Below are positions 1-8,405 of a stretch of DNA of 29,032 nt, in pieces. The first letter of the stretch is position 1. The number at the start of each line of letters is the position of its first letter. The notes under the pieces are model-generated. The model was not told where the DNA came from. It made no database searches and was given only the letters and a program-made list of their open reading frames with translations. Origin of the DNA: JALYUA01 sp038229875 (lineage in GTDB: Bacteria > Acidobacteriota > Thermoanaerobaculia > UBA5066 > Gp7-AA6); the NCBI GenBank assembly GCA_038229875.1, contig JBBROA010000046.1:1-29032 (forward strand). The letters are read 5' to 3'. The position numbers were made by a program, and so were the translations under genes.

Positions 1-97
1 CAGCTGTCAGCTCTCAGCTCTCCCCGTTCCTTCCCGGCTTTCTCCCGCTTGAACACCCCGACTCGGAACGAAAGAGATGAAGGCATGAGGGTGTTCG

Positions 98-1081
98 ATG
101 CGCGTTCGTAAGAACAAACCATGGGACCTTCCCGATCGGGACGTGACTCCGGAAGGCGTCGTCGTGGATCGACGGCGCTTCCTCGAGACCATAGCGGCTG
201 CGGGGATGGGCGCGCTCTTCTCCGCGTTGCCCCGCGTCGCGACCGCCGGCGGCTCTGAGGACGCTATTCCCCGCGACGTCGCCCGGCGCTACCCCGCCCG
301 GCGCAATCCCCGGTATCCAATCGACCGGCCGATCTCCCGAACCGAGATCGTCGAGAGCTACAACAACTACTACGAGTTCGGAGACACGAAGGACGCGCCG
401 GCGCACGCCGCGCAGAAGCTCAACACCCGGCCGTGGCTCCTCGAGATCACCGGCCTCGTTCAGAAGCCCTTCTCGATCGACCGCGACGATCTCGTCCGCA
501 GAATGCCGATCGAGGAGCGCGTGTACAGGCACCGGTGCGTCGAGGCATGGTCGATTGCCGTGCCGTGGACCGGCTTTCCGCTGAAGGCGCTCATCGACCT
601 GGCGCGGCCGCTCGCCTCGGCGAAATATCTGCGCACCGTCAGCTTCAAGCGTCCTTCGGAGGCCCCGGACCAGGTCAAACCCTGGTACCCGTTCCCGTAC
701 TTCGAGGGCTATCGGCTGGATGAGGCCGTCCACGAGCTCGCGTTCGCCGCGATCGGAAGCTACGGGCACGAGCTTCCGAAACAGAACGGCCTCCCGATCG
801 CGATCAAGATGCCGTGGAAGTACGGATACAAGAGTCCGAAAGCGGTCGTGCGCTTCGAGTTTCTCGAGCAGGAGCCGCCGACCTTCTGGCACTCGCTCGC
901 GCCGTTCGAGTACGGATTCCTCTCGAACGTCGATCCCACCGTGCCCCATCCGCGCTGGTCCCAGGCGACGGAGAAGTTCTACGGTCCGGCGGGCGTCGAG
1001 CGGCGGCCGACGCTGCCCTACAACGGGTATGGAGAATTCGTGGCCGGTTTGTATCCCGGGGGGTTGGGGGTCAGGGGTTAG
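98..1081 (+). CDS. msrP: Protein-methionine-sulfoxide reductase catalytic subunit MsrP (YedY family)
   Basis: A 327-residue molybdenum-cofactor oxidoreductase that repairs oxidised methionine in periplasmic proteins. The N-terminus carries a twin-arginine signal (DRRRFLE at residues 24-30, then a hydrophobic stretch and an Ala-rich cleavage region near 50), so export of the folded protein by Tat is expected. The family hallmark SYNNYYEFG is at 87-95. The Mo-ligand Cys is C147 in YRHRCVEAWS, followed by the conserved VPWTGFPL. The length matches E. coli MsrP. The start at 98 places the twin-arginine motif near the N-terminus, with GAGGGTG just upstream. The usual membrane haem partner MsrQ is not beside it; the neighbour is a convergent secreted thioredoxin-fold gene. 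A tatA lies about 11 kb away. The C-terminal residues are encoded by a G-rich repeat-like stretch. The family assignment is firm; the natural electron donor is not shown. Confidence 0.95.
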   Translation: MRVRKNKPWDLPDRDVTPEGVVVDRRRFLETIAAAGMGALFSALPRVATAGGSEDAIPRDVARRYPARRNPRYPIDRPISRTEIVESYNNYYEFGDTKDAPAHAAQKLNTRPWLLEITGLVQKPFSIDRDDLVRRMPIEERVYRHRCVEAWSIAVPWTGFPLKALIDLARPLASAKYLRTVSFKRPSEAPDQVKPWYPFPYFEGYRLDEAVHELAFAAIGSYGHELPKQNGLPIAIKMPWKYGYKSPKAVVRFEFLEQEPPTFWHSLAPFEYGFLSNVDPTVPHPRWSQATEKFYGPAGVERRPTLPYNGYGEFVAGLYPGGLGVRG

Positions 1082-1103
1082 ACGAAAAGGCGAAGGGCGA
1101 AAA

Positions 1104-1682
1104 TCACTTCGTCGCTTTTTTCACGAGGTCCTCGAGGGCGCTCGCGTCTCCCCGCTCTCGCGCGGTCTCGCCGGACTTGTTGTAGACGATGTTCCCGTCG
1201 CGGTCGAGAAATGCCAGCGTCGGGATGTAACCGGCGTAGAGCCGGGAGACCAGCGCCTTCTGATTCGCGGAGGGTCGGTTCAGATCGACGACCAGGAACC
1301 GGACCGATTCCTTTTTCACCTCGTAGAGCCGCACGAACCGTTCCGCCTCCCGGTTCGTATTCCAGCAGTGGGACGTCCCGAAGAAGATCGCGGTCGGGCG
1401 GTCCGACGCGATCCGGCCGTCCGACAGGTTCTCGCCGAGTATCGGGAAGTCGCTGGACGAGTCGTCGGTGAAGGAGAGGGCGGGCGCCAAAGTCAGCTTC
1501 GCGGCCCCTCCGGGCCCGGGCCCGGCGACGGCAACTTCTTTCAATCCCGCCGCTCGCACGAGGGAGCCGGACGAGCCCGCCAGGATCGCGACCGCCAGCA
1601 ACCTCGAGAACAGACGACCGCACGGCGAAGTCTTCATGGCTCGAGATAGATGCCGCGGCTCGGTCCGGGTTTCGCCTTTCAT
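1104..1682 (-). CDS. Secreted thioredoxin-fold protein with a single active-site cysteine
   Basis: A 192-residue exported protein of the thioredoxin superfamily. The start at 1682 is chosen because GGAGG lies about 11 nt upstream; an internal ATG at 1637 has no such site, and a longer open frame upstream only reads through pilT antisense. A hydrophobic segment at about residues 24-38 ending in an Ala-rich site suggests a signal peptide or anchor. The fold is shown by AIFFGTSHCWNTN (98-110), by VVDLN (131-135) and by the cis-proline loop YIPTLAFLD (152-160), followed by the usual RDGNIV turn. The position of the CxxC motif reads CWNT, so the second Cys is missing. That argues against ordinary disulfide exchange and fits a monothiol or a binding role. 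It converges with msrP, 22 bp between stops, so a shared operon is excluded. The precise function is unknown. Confidence 0.85.
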   Translation of the reverse strand: MKGETRTEPRHLSRAMKTSPCGRLFSRLLAVAILAGSSGSLVRAAGLKEVAVAGPGPGGAAKLTLAPALSFTDDSSSDFPILGENLSDGRIASDRPTAIFFGTSHCWNTNREAERFVRLYEVKKESVRFLVVDLNRPSANQKALVSRLYAGYIPTLAFLDRDGNIVYNKSGETARERGDASALEDLVKKATK

Positions 1683-1747
1683 CGAATTTTCTTCCTCCCT
1701 TCCCGGTTCTTCGGACTTTCCACACCATGAGCGATGAGGGCGATGGA

Positions 1748-1771
1748 GAGATGAAGAGATGAAGAGATGGA
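1748..1771. repeat. Three tandem 8-bp units over the pilT-like start codon
   Basis: The octamer GAGATGAA occurs at 1748-1755 and 1756-1763, and as GAGATGGA at 1764-1771. The last unit contains the start codon of the PilT-like gene. Each unit holds an ATG in a different frame because the period is not a multiple of three; the first opens only a three-codon frame. Confidence 0.85.
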
Positions 1772-2954
1772 CGAGACCGACGACATCAACCGCCTGATAC
1801 GCCAGCTGAACACGGGCGCCCGGGGCCCCGTCCGGGATGAGGGCGGAGACAGGGATCCCCAGCAATCGGAATCTCTTCCGCCCGAGCTCGGGCAACCCGC
1901 GCCGCAGAGCGCGGTCCGGCTGACCGGGTGGCTCGAGGACCTCGTCGAGCGCCGTGGAAGCGATCTCCTGCTCGTCGCGGGAGCGCCGCCCTGCGTTCGG
2001 GTGGACGGGAGACTCGCGCGCCTGCCGGAAGCGCCACTGTCGGGGGAAGAGATCGAGGAGGCCGTCCTCCCGGCTATGACGCACGGCGCGCGCGGAAAGT
2101 ACGCCGCCGAAGGCAACGCCGACAGCTCGTTCAAGGATCGAAGGCTCGGGCGTTTCCGCGTCAACCTGCATCGCGAGAGAGGACGGGCGGCGGCGGCGGT
2201 CCGGTCGCTTCCCGCCGAGGCGCCGCGGCTCGCTTCTCTCGGTCTCCCGCCCGGTGTGGAGGCGCTGACCCGGCTACCCCGGGGGCTCGTTCTGATCGGC
2301 GGCGCGACCGGGTCCGGGAAGAGCACGACGCTCGCCTCGATGGTCGAGGAGATCAACCGGCGCGACGCGCGGCACATCCTGACGATCGAAGATCCGGTCG
2401 AGTACGAGATCCCCCATCGCGCGAGCCTGATCGAGCAGATCGAGATCGGGCCCGACGCTCCCGACTTTCCCACCGCGCTCCGCGCCGCGCTGCGCCAGGC
2501 GCCGGACGTGCTCGTCGTCGGAGAGATGCGGGACACTGAAACGATGCGGATCGCTCTCGCGGCCGCCGAGACCGGCCATTTGGTTCTTTCGACACTGCAC
2601 ACGACGGACGCGGCCTCCGCCGTGTCGCGCATCGCGGACTCCTTCCCGGGCGAGCGTCAGGGAACGATCCGGCAGGAGCTCTCGATGGCGCTCGCGGCCA
2701 TCCTGACCCAGACCCTCCTGCCTCGCCGGGGAGGCGGACTCGCCGCGGCGGCGGAGCTGCTGGTCATCGGCTACGGCGCGCGACAGCACATCCGCAAGAA
2801 CGCGCTTCAGCACCTCAATCAGGAAATCGCTCTCACGCGAAAGCTCGGCTCGATGAGCCTGGAAGAATCGTTGAGCGCGCTGGTCCGGGAGGGGATCGTC
2901 GACGCGGAAGAAGCTCGCGCCCGCGCCGCGCACCCCGAGGATCTACCCCTCTAG
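1767..2954 (+). CDS. PilT/PilU-like type IV pilus retraction ATPase
   Basis: A 395-residue secretion-type hexameric ATPase of the PilT branch, expected on the inner membrane face to power pilus disassembly. The first 50 residues are a variable polar extension not typical of PilT. The N-terminal PAS-like domain follows (GSDLLLVAGAPPCVRVDG, about 65-83). Walker A is GGATGSGKSTT at about 178-188, the Asp box lies in HILTIEDPVEYE, Walker B is DVLVVGEMRD at about 247-256, and the His box is STLHTTDAASAV. The C-terminal MSLEESLSALVREG matches the PilT tail. No other pilus gene is in the window, so it is an orphan here; PilU or another PilT paralogue is equally possible. Its start codon lies in the third unit of an 8-bp tandem repeat. 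The end of the gene runs into a short TCTAGCCG repeat. Confidence 0.88.
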   Translation: MDETDDINRLIRQLNTGARGPVRDEGGDRDPQQSESLPPELGQPAPQSAVRLTGWLEDLVERRGSDLLLVAGAPPCVRVDGRLARLPEAPLSGEEIEEAVLPAMTHGARGKYAAEGNADSSFKDRRLGRFRVNLHRERGRAAAAVRSLPAEAPRLASLGLPPGVEALTRLPRGLVLIGGATGSGKSTTLASMVEEINRRDARHILTIEDPVEYEIPHRASLIEQIEIGPDAPDFPTALRAALRQAPDVLVVGEMRDTETMRIALAAAETGHLVLSTLHTTDAASAVSRIADSFPGERQGTIRQELSMALAAILTQTLLPRRGGGLAAAAELLVIGYGARQHIRKNALQHLNQEIALTRKLGSMSLEESLSALVREGIVDAEEARARAAHPEDLPL

Positions 2955-2993
2955 CCGTCTAGCCGTCGCCCGTTGGCCATCATCTCGACGATG

Positions 2994-3059
2994 GCGCAGC
3001 TCTGCTCCCTCTCCCCGAGCGCCGGGTGAGGGGCGGCACATGCAGCCTGACAAGACTCG
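2994..3059 (-). repeat. Dispersed repeat, short copy A
   Basis: This 66-bp stretch lies between the convergent pilT-like and ABC permease genes. Its reverse complement matches 28613-28692 almost throughout: a left block with CTTGTCAGGCT, a middle block GCCGCCCCTCACCC, and a right block GGGGAGAGGGAGCAGAGC. It lacks about 14 bp present in the other copy, which removes one arm of that copy's hairpin. It looks like a REP-like noncoding repeat; no transposase is near. Confidence 0.8.
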
Positions 3060-3071
3060 AGCCGGCGCGAT

Positions 3072-4190
3072 CTAGATTTCTCGGCGGAAGAAGACCCGCG
3101 CCAGTACTCCGCAGACGAGCGTGAACGTCAGCAGGAAGACCCAGGGCGGGTAACACGACGACACCGGCGAGCCCCGGAGGACCAGGTCCCGCAGCGCGCG
3201 CAGGCCGTAGGTCAGCGGGTCGATCGACGAGAGACCGCGCAGCCAGCCGGGATAGCTCTCGACCGGATAGAGCGCGCCCGACGGAAAGAAGAGCGCCGCG
3301 TTGATGATGCCGAACATCCCGCGCAGGACGCTTGCGTGCCGCGCGCGGGCGAAGAGAAGCGACCAGACGGATGCGATCGCGAGCGCCGTCAGAAAGACGG
3401 TGAAGAACGACGCGGCGATCCCGGCGGCTCCTGAGAGAGACACCGGGGCAAAAAGAAGCAGCACCACGAGGACGGCGCCGCCGGCAATCGACGCGACGAG
3501 CGCGCCCGCGAGGATGTGGCCCGCCACGAGCGTCCCGGTGGAGACGGGCGTCACGAGATACCCCTCGTGGTAACCGAACATCCGATCCTCGAGGACCTGC
3601 AGGCCGCCGGAGACCATCGAGCCCATGAAGATCGCGAGACACACGACCGCGGGGGCAAGGTAGGTCAGGTAATCGAGGTACGGGTACGCCTCGAGCCGCG
3701 CGGCGGGAGCGGCGGGCACCCCTCCGCGAGCGGCAGAGACTTCCTGCCAGACATCGCGCAGGGCCGATTCGAGCACGTCGTAGGAAGCCCGGTCCGTGTT
3801 GTCTCCGATGAACGATGGGGTGGGCCCCTGCCGCGCCAGTCCGAGCGGCAGCACCCAGACGGCCTTGTAGCGCGCGCGACGCAGGTCATCCAGGGCTTCC
3901 GCCCGGTTCTCGAGCAATCGAACGCGCACGAGCTGGCGCCCGCTCTCGAGAGCGGCGGCACCGCGCAGGCACTCCGCCGAAAGAGAGTTGTGCGCCTCGT
4001 CGACGACCGCGAGCGGAAGCTCCCGCAGTGGCCGATTGAGCGAGTTGCCGAGCAACAGCAGGTAGATGAGCGGAAAGATCATCGTGGAGATCAGGAGGAC
4101 CGGCTGCCTCCACAGCGTGACGTAGGCGCGCTGGCAGATAGCGAGGATGCCGAGCAGGGCGAGGAACGGGCCCCTGGCCGGGCCCCTCAC
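3072..4190 (-). CDS. ABC-2 type transporter permease
   Basis: A 372-residue integral membrane subunit of an ABC-2 exporter. The order is typical of the YbhS/YbhR-like group: one N-terminal membrane segment (about 22-48, ending LIYLLLLGNS), a large extracytoplasmic domain (about 50-180) beginning LPLAVVDEAHNSLSAE, then five membrane segments to the C-terminus. The conserved DPLTYGLRALRD motif lies before the last helix. Its start overlaps the stop of the upstream ATPase gene by 4 bp (ATGA), so the two are translationally coupled. With the HlyD-like gene further upstream they form a three-gene efflux cassette. Only one permease is present, where many such loci have two, so a homodimer is likely. 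The substrate cannot be read from the sequence. Confidence 0.9.
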   Translation of the reverse strand: MRGPARGPFLALLGILAICQRAYVTLWRQPVLLISTMIFPLIYLLLLGNSLNRPLRELPLAVVDEAHNSLSAECLRGAAALESGRQLVRVRLLENRAEALDDLRRARYKAVWVLPLGLARQGPTPSFIGDNTDRASYDVLESALRDVWQEVSAARGGVPAAPAARLEAYPYLDYLTYLAPAVVCLAIFMGSMVSGGLQVLEDRMFGYHEGYLVTPVSTGTLVAGHILAGALVASIAGGAVLVVLLLFAPVSLSGAAGIAASFFTVFLTALAIASVWSLLFARARHASVLRGMFGIINAALFFPSGALYPVESYPGWLRGLSSIDPLTYGLRALRDLVLRGSPVSSCYPPWVFLLTFTLVCGVLARVFFRREI

Positions 4191-5140
4191 TCGCGGAGTC
4201 CCCGGCCGGTGTATGAGAAGAAGACATCCTCGAGCGTGACCGGAGAGATCGTCAGATGAACGATGCGGTATCCGCGCTCCTCCAGAACCGTGGCCGCGCG
4301 GCGTCCGATCCCTTCTCCGGGCCGCGATTGGAATTCCGCGTGGCCCGCGACGGGGGACCGCCAGTTGGACGCGCCGAGCGCGACGAGGACGGCCATGTCT
4401 GCGTCGGAAACCGGGCGATCGGTCTCGATCGCGACGTGCTCCCCCGTGTCGAGCATGCGCTTGAGGCGTTCGGGCGCGCCCTCCTGGAGGATCCGGCCCG
4501 AGTCGAGGATCGCGACGCGGTCACACAGAAAATCCGCTTCGTCCATCGCGTGCGTGGTGAGCACGATCGCGAGCTCGGGATCGGATTCCTTCATCTCCGC
4601 GAGCAGATCCCAGATGGCGCGGCGGCTCTGCGGATCGAGCCCGGTGGTCGGCTCGTCGAGAAAAAGGACCCGCGGCGAGTGCAGGACGCCGCGCGCGATC
4701 TCGAGGCGCCGCCGCATCCCGCCTGAAAGCTGCTTCGAGACCTGGGCCCGGCGATCCCAGAGACCGACCTGCGTCAGGCGGCGTTCGATGCGGCGCGACA
4801 GCTCGCGGCCCCAGAGGCCGTACATCTTTCCCTGCACGGACAGGTTCTCCCGGAGCGTCAGGTTTTCGTCGGTCGTGATCGCCTGGGAGACCGTTCCGAT
4901 CGAGGCGCGCACCGCACGCTGCTCGCGCACGAGATCGTATCCGCGCACGCGCGCCGTCCCAGACGTCGGCGGGAGCAGTGTGGTGAGCATGCGGATGAGC
5001 GTCGTCTTTCCGGCACCGTTCGGGCCCAGCAGCCCGTACGTTTCCCCTGGCTCGACGGCGAAACTCACCGCGTCGTCGGCGACGAAGTCCCCGAAGCGCC
5101 GGGTGAGCGCGCTCGCTTCGATCGAAGCGGACGAGGTCAT
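4187..5140 (-). CDS. ABC transporter ATP-binding protein (ABC-2 exporter, DrrA/YbhF-like)
   Basis: A 317-residue nucleotide-binding subunit. Walker A is GPNGAGKTT (39-47), the Q-loop glutamine is about 86, the signature LSGGM is at 138-142, Walker B VLFLDEPT is at 158-165 and the switch His is H197 in LTTHAMDEAD. A C-terminal domain of about 80 residues ends with TLEDVFFSYTGRGLRE, as in DrrA-type ATPases of drug exporters. It lies between the HlyD-like adaptor gene (28 bp gap) and the permease gene (4 bp overlap), so one transcript is likely. It energises export by the neighbouring permease. The family is certain, the cargo unknown. Confidence 0.95.
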   Translation of the reverse strand: MTSSASIEASALTRRFGDFVADDAVSFAVEPGETYGLLGPNGAGKTTLIRMLTTLLPPTSGTARVRGYDLVREQRAVRASIGTVSQAITTDENLTLRENLSVQGKMYGLWGRELSRRIERRLTQVGLWDRRAQVSKQLSGGMRRRLEIARGVLHSPRVLFLDEPTTGLDPQSRRAIWDLLAEMKESDPELAIVLTTHAMDEADFLCDRVAILDSGRILQEGAPERLKRMLDTGEHVAIETDRPVSDADMAVLVALGASNWRSPVAGHAEFQSRPGEGIGRRAATVLEERGYRIVHLTISPVTLEDVFFSYTGRGLRE

Positions 5141-5168
5141 GAAACAGAAACGGGATGACGGGAGAGGG

Positions 5169-6074
5169 TCACGAACCCGCTTCGACCACGAACGTCTGCC
5201 CGGACACGATCGCCGCGCCCTCGGGTTTCAGCCGGACCGAAAACGTTCTGAGATCGCGGCTCTGCAATCCCCAGTTTCTGCGGGTCGCAAATTCCGAACG
5301 CGGTTTCACGGACAGCACGCGCGCCGCGAACGACTCTCCCGTTCTCGCCTGCGGCCACACCTTGACGGTGGCGCCGACTTTGAAAACGGAAAGTCGCTCC
5401 TCGGGCACTTCCACGCGCAGGTACGGAGCCTCGATCTGGAGCGTGACGATGGGATCTCCGGCCGAGACGAATTCTCCGAGCCGATGGTGGCGCGTCAACA
5501 CCGTTCCCGCCGCGGGTGAATTGAGAGTCCCCTCGCGCTCGAAGCGCTGAACCTTGTCGATGCGCGATCGCAGCGCTTTCGTCTGGGCGTCGAGCTCTCC
5601 CTTGTCGGCCTCCCGCGCGCGCACCGCAGCCGCGAGCTCCTCGCGCCGGTGCTGCAGTGTCTCGAGATCCGCGGCGGCCGCGATGCCTTCCTTCGCGAGC
5701 CGGCCGAGACGTTTCTCCTCGCTCACGGTCTGCGCCCACTGCGCGGCCAGGCGCGCGACGTCCTGTCTGCGTGCGTTCTCCCGCGCTCGCACCTGTTCTC
5801 CCTGACGCTCGAGGTCGGCGATGTCCTCCGAGAGTCCGGGCTCTTCGAGGCGCGCGACGACCGCCTTCGCCTTGACGAGCTCGCCTTCGTCGGGAACGCC
5901 GGAGATGAGGCGTCCGCTGCGGGAGAAAGAGAGGTCGAGGCGCTGTTCTTCCGCCAGGGCGAGCAGGCGGACTTTGCGGCCGTCGTCGTTTTCCTGCCGG
6001 ACCAGGGCCCCGTAACCCCAAGCGCCCGCGACCCCGAGGGCGAGCGCGATCGCCACCCACATCCCTTTTTTCAT
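5169..6074 (-). CDS. HlyD/EmrA-type membrane fusion (periplasmic adaptor) protein
   Basis: A 301-residue adaptor that would bridge the ABC permease and an outer-membrane channel. An N-terminal anchor (residues 5-23) is followed by a first lipoyl half-motif (SFSRSGRLISGVPDEGELV), a long charged coiled-coil hairpin (about 75-175), a second half-motif (LNSPAAGTVLTRHHRLGEFV, about 185-204) and beta-barrel repeats to the C-terminus. It is the first gene of the minus-strand cassette, so its promoter should lie in the divergent spacer 6075-6231. No outer-membrane TolC-like gene is present in the window. Confidence in the fold is high; the transported substrate is unknown. Confidence 0.9.
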   Translation of the reverse strand: MKKGMWVAIALALGVAGAWGYGALVRQENDDGRKVRLLALAEEQRLDLSFSRSGRLISGVPDEGELVKAKAVVARLEEPGLSEDIADLERQGEQVRARENARRQDVARLAAQWAQTVSEEKRLGRLAKEGIAAAADLETLQHRREELAAAVRAREADKGELDAQTKALRSRIDKVQRFEREGTLNSPAAGTVLTRHHRLGEFVSAGDPIVTLQIEAPYLRVEVPEERLSVFKVGATVKVWPQARTGESFAARVLSVKPRSEFATRRNWGLQSRDLRTFSVRLKPEGAAIVSGQTFVVEAGS

Positions 6075-6231
6075 GGTGCTTTCGCCGGAAAATCAGATCT
6101 TAACCCCTTTATCGCGAGAGGGCGCGTACCAAATCGAGGACAGGCTTCGGGGATGCGCCTGTCGGGTATCGGTTTTGCTCTAGACGGGAAGGGAATCTCG
6201 GACGGCGCCCCGTCACTCGAAAGGACCTTGC

Positions 6232-6663
6232 TTGCCGCTCGTCGGACCGCGTCGGATTCTGTTGGTGGAAGACGATGTGAATCACCGCTGGGTGATGCGG
6301 AGGATCTTGGACAGCGCATTCGGCGATGAGATCGCCATCGAGGAAGCAGAGTCCGGCGAGCGCGCTCTCGAGCGCGCAACCCGCAAACCGGAGATCGACC
6401 TGATCCTCCTCGACCTGAATCTGCCAGACATCGGCGGCATCGAAGTGTTGAAGCGCCTCCGTTCCCACCCCCTGACGCGCGGCGTTCCGATCGTCGTCCT
6501 CACGAGCTCGCAGGAGCGCGAAGACATTCAGACGGCGTATCAATTCGGAGCGAACTCGTTCGTCTCAAAATCCGAAACGCCGGAGTTGATGTTCCAGAGA
6601 TTGCGCATGCTCCCGGTTTACTGGCTCGAGTTGAACCAGCTCCCGCGCGACCTCCAGGGCTGA
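6232..6663 (+). CDS. Single-domain response regulator (Rcp1-like receiver)
   Basis: A 143-residue stand-alone receiver domain with no output domain. The acidic pair is D14-D15 in ILLVEDD, the phosphoacceptor is D61 in LILLDLNLPD, the switch residue is T91 in VVLTSS and the conserved lysine is K113 in FVSKSE. The longer loop after the phosphoacceptor and the extra C-terminal helix (WLELNQLPRDL) resemble the Rcp1 type that works with phytochrome-like kinases, although no kinase is nearby. The start is a TTG at 6232 with AAAGGA six bases upstream. It diverges from the HlyD-like gene and is followed by purE after 77 bp. Confidence 0.9.
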   Translation: MPLVGPRRILLVEDDVNHRWVMRRILDSAFGDEIAIEEAESGERALERATRKPEIDLILLDLNLPDIGGIEVLKRLRSHPLTRGVPIVVLTSSQEREDIQTAYQFGANSFVSKSETPELMFQRLRMLPVYWLELNQLPRDLQG

Positions 6664-6727
6664 ACCTCCGTCTCCCTCGGTTCGACGAGACCCGAAACCG
6701 CCTCGGCGACGCCGGACCCGCATCTCA

Positions 6728-6733
6728 TAGAAT
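6728..6733 (+). promoter_or_regulatory. Possible -10 box for purE-purK
   Basis: TAGAAT ends seven bases before the purE ATG. A start of transcription at the usual distance would fall almost on the start codon, giving a leaderless or nearly leaderless message. No good -35 hexamer is visible at 16-18 bp, so this is weak. Confidence 0.3.
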
Positions 6734-6740
6734 CGCGCCC

Positions 6741-7235
6741 ATGCCGGCCGAGCCTCTTCCGCGCGTCGCCGTCGTGATGGGCAGCAAGTCCGACTGGGAC
6801 ACGATGCGGCACGCGTCCGAGACGCTCGAACGGCTCGGGATCCTCCACGAATCCCGCATCGTCTCCGCTCATCGGACTCCCGCGTGGATGGCGGAGTTCG
6901 CGGCCGGCGCGCAGGGGCGAAAGGTCGAAGTGATCATTGCGGGCGCAGGCGGAGCCGCGCACCTTCCCGGAATGATCGCGGCGCAAACGCCTCTGCCCGT
7001 GCTCGGGGTGCCGGTGCAGAGCCAGGCGCTTCAGGGTCTCGACTCGCTTCTCTCGATCGTTCAGATGCCGGCGGGGATCCCGGTGGCGACGTTTGCGATC
7101 GGCAGAGCAGGCGCGATCAACGCAGCCCTCTTCGCCGCAGCGATCCTGGCGCTGAACGACCCCGCCGCGGCCGCCGCGCTCGCCAGCTTCCGGGAGGAGC
7201 AGACGAGCGCCGTCCGGGCGGACTCTCTCCCCTGA
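6741..7235 (+). CDS. purE: N5-carboxyaminoimidazole ribonucleotide mutase PurE
   Basis: A 164-residue class I PurE, which moves the carboxylate of N5-CAIR to give CAIR in purine synthesis. Conserved elements are VVMGSKSDWDTM (11-22), the catalytic His region SAHRTP (42-47, H44) and IIAGAGGAAHLPGM. Class I assignment is supported by the adjacent purK, whose product makes the N5-CAIR substrate. Its TGA shares one base with the ATG of purK (TGATG), so the two are coupled. No clear Shine-Dalgarno site precedes the start, and a TAGAAT box ends only seven bases before the ATG, so the transcript may have little or no leader. Confidence 0.97.
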   Translation: MPAEPLPRVAVVMGSKSDWDTMRHASETLERLGILHESRIVSAHRTPAWMAEFAAGAQGRKVEVIIAGAGGAAHLPGMIAAQTPLPVLGVPVQSQALQGLDSLLSIVQMPAGIPVATFAIGRAGAINAALFAAAILALNDPAAAAALASFREEQTSAVRADSLP

Positions 7236-8389
7236 TGCGCCCGGTTCTTCCGGGCGCGACCATCGGGGTGCTCGGAAGCGGCCAGCTCGGCCGCATGTTC
7301 GCAATCGCCGCGCGGCGCCTCGGATACCGCGTCCACACCTACTCACCCGAGTACGACACACCGACCGGACAGGTGGCAGACGTCGAGGTCACGGCGCCGT
7401 ATGACGATCTCGACCGCGTGCGCGAGTTCGCCCGCCGGGTCGCGGTCGTGACATTCGAGTTCGAGAACGTCCCCTTCGAGACCGCGGCCGCCGCCGCGGA
7501 GCTCGCGCCCGTGCGCCCGGGGGGCGAGGTCCTCGCGGTCTGTCAGAACCGGGTCCGCGAAAAGGCGTTTCTGCGCTCGCGCGGATTTCCGGTCGCGGAC
7601 TACCGCGTCGCCCGCTCCCGCGACGAGCTGTCCGGCGCCTGGGGCGAGCTGGGCGGAGCGACGGTCGCCAAGCGCGCGGGTTTCAGTTACGACGGAAAAG
7701 GGCAGTCACGGATTTCCTCGGAGGCGGAGGTCGATGCGGCGTGGCGGTCGATCGGAGCGGAGGAGGCGGTCCTCGAACGGTTCGTGCCGTTCGATCACGA
7801 GGTGTCGGTGATCGTCGCGCGCGGCGTCGACGGGGCGACGGCGGATTTCGGGATCCTTCGCAACACACACGCGCGGCACATACTCGACTACACCGTCTGT
7901 GACGAAGGGCATCCCCTGCGCGGGCGGGCAAGCGAGATCGCGCGCGCAATCGCCGAGGCGCTCGACCTCGTCGGCATCCTCTGTGTCGAGTTCTTCGTAT
8001 CGGGCGGAGACCTGCTCGTCAACGAGCTCGCGCCCCGACCGCACAATTCCGGTCACCTCACGGTCGACGCGTTCGTCACGAGCCAGTTCGAACAGCAGCT
8101 GCGCGCCGTCTGCGGTCTTCCCCTGGGATCCACGCGGCCGCTCCGGCCCGCCGCGATGTCGAACCTGCTCGGCGACCTCTGGGCCAACGGAGAGCCCGAC
8201 TGGCGGGCCGCCTGCGCCCAGCCGGAAGCCAAGCTGCATCTCTACGGAAAATCGGAGCCCCGCCCGGGCCGCAAGATGGGCCACATCACCGCGCTCGGAG
8301 ACTCACCCGCCGAAGCACTCGCGCGGGCGCTCGAGGCGAGGCGGAAATTGAGTTGGAAGGAAGAGAGCGCACTGGACGCTCAACGCTGA
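7235..8389 (+). CDS. purK: N5-carboxyaminoimidazole ribonucleotide synthase PurK
   Basis: A 384-residue ATP-grasp ligase that carboxylates AIR to N5-CAIR using ATP and bicarbonate. The N-terminal nucleotide-binding motif is IGVLGSGQLGRM (about 10-21). ATP-grasp features follow: VAKRAGFSYDGKGQ, the acidic VLERFVPFDHEVSVIVAR, and the active-site region LLVNELAPRPHNSGH. The start at 7235 is the ATG that overlaps the purE stop; the frame stays open further upstream but that part is purE read in another frame. The last residues are encoded by a short tandem repeat that also carries the stop of the convergent receiver gene. Confidence 0.96.
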   Translation: MRPVLPGATIGVLGSGQLGRMFAIAARRLGYRVHTYSPEYDTPTGQVADVEVTAPYDDLDRVREFARRVAVVTFEFENVPFETAAAAAELAPVRPGGEVLAVCQNRVREKAFLRSRGFPVADYRVARSRDELSGAWGELGGATVAKRAGFSYDGKGQSRISSEAEVDAAWRSIGAEEAVLERFVPFDHEVSVIVARGVDGATADFGILRNTHARHILDYTVCDEGHPLRGRASEIARAIAEALDLVGILCVEFFVSGGDLLVNELAPRPHNSGHLTVDAFVTSQFEQQLRAVCGLPLGSTRPLRPAAMSNLLGDLWANGEPDWRAACAQPEAKLHLYGKSEPRPGRKMGHITALGDSPAEALARALEARRKLSWKEESALDAQR

Positions 8390-8405
8390 ACTCTCGACGC
8401 TCAAC
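8375..8405. repeat. Short direct repeat at the purK/receiver junction
   Basis: GACGCTCAAC occurs at 8375-8384 and again at 8396-8405 with related CGCTGAACTCT between. The stop codons of both convergent genes fall in this array. Confidence 0.65.

Noticed and set aside
1058..1079. A G-rich stretch at the end of msrP as a regulatory G-quadruplex
   Set aside because: The runs are part of a tandem-like repeat at the stop codon, and nothing else supports a regulatory role.
6139..6163. GACAGGC/GCCTGTC inverted repeat in the spacer between the HlyD-like and receiver genes
   Set aside because: Seven bp with an 11-base gap is easily found by chance at this GC content, and it does not sit on a visible promoter. 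It is left as a note only.
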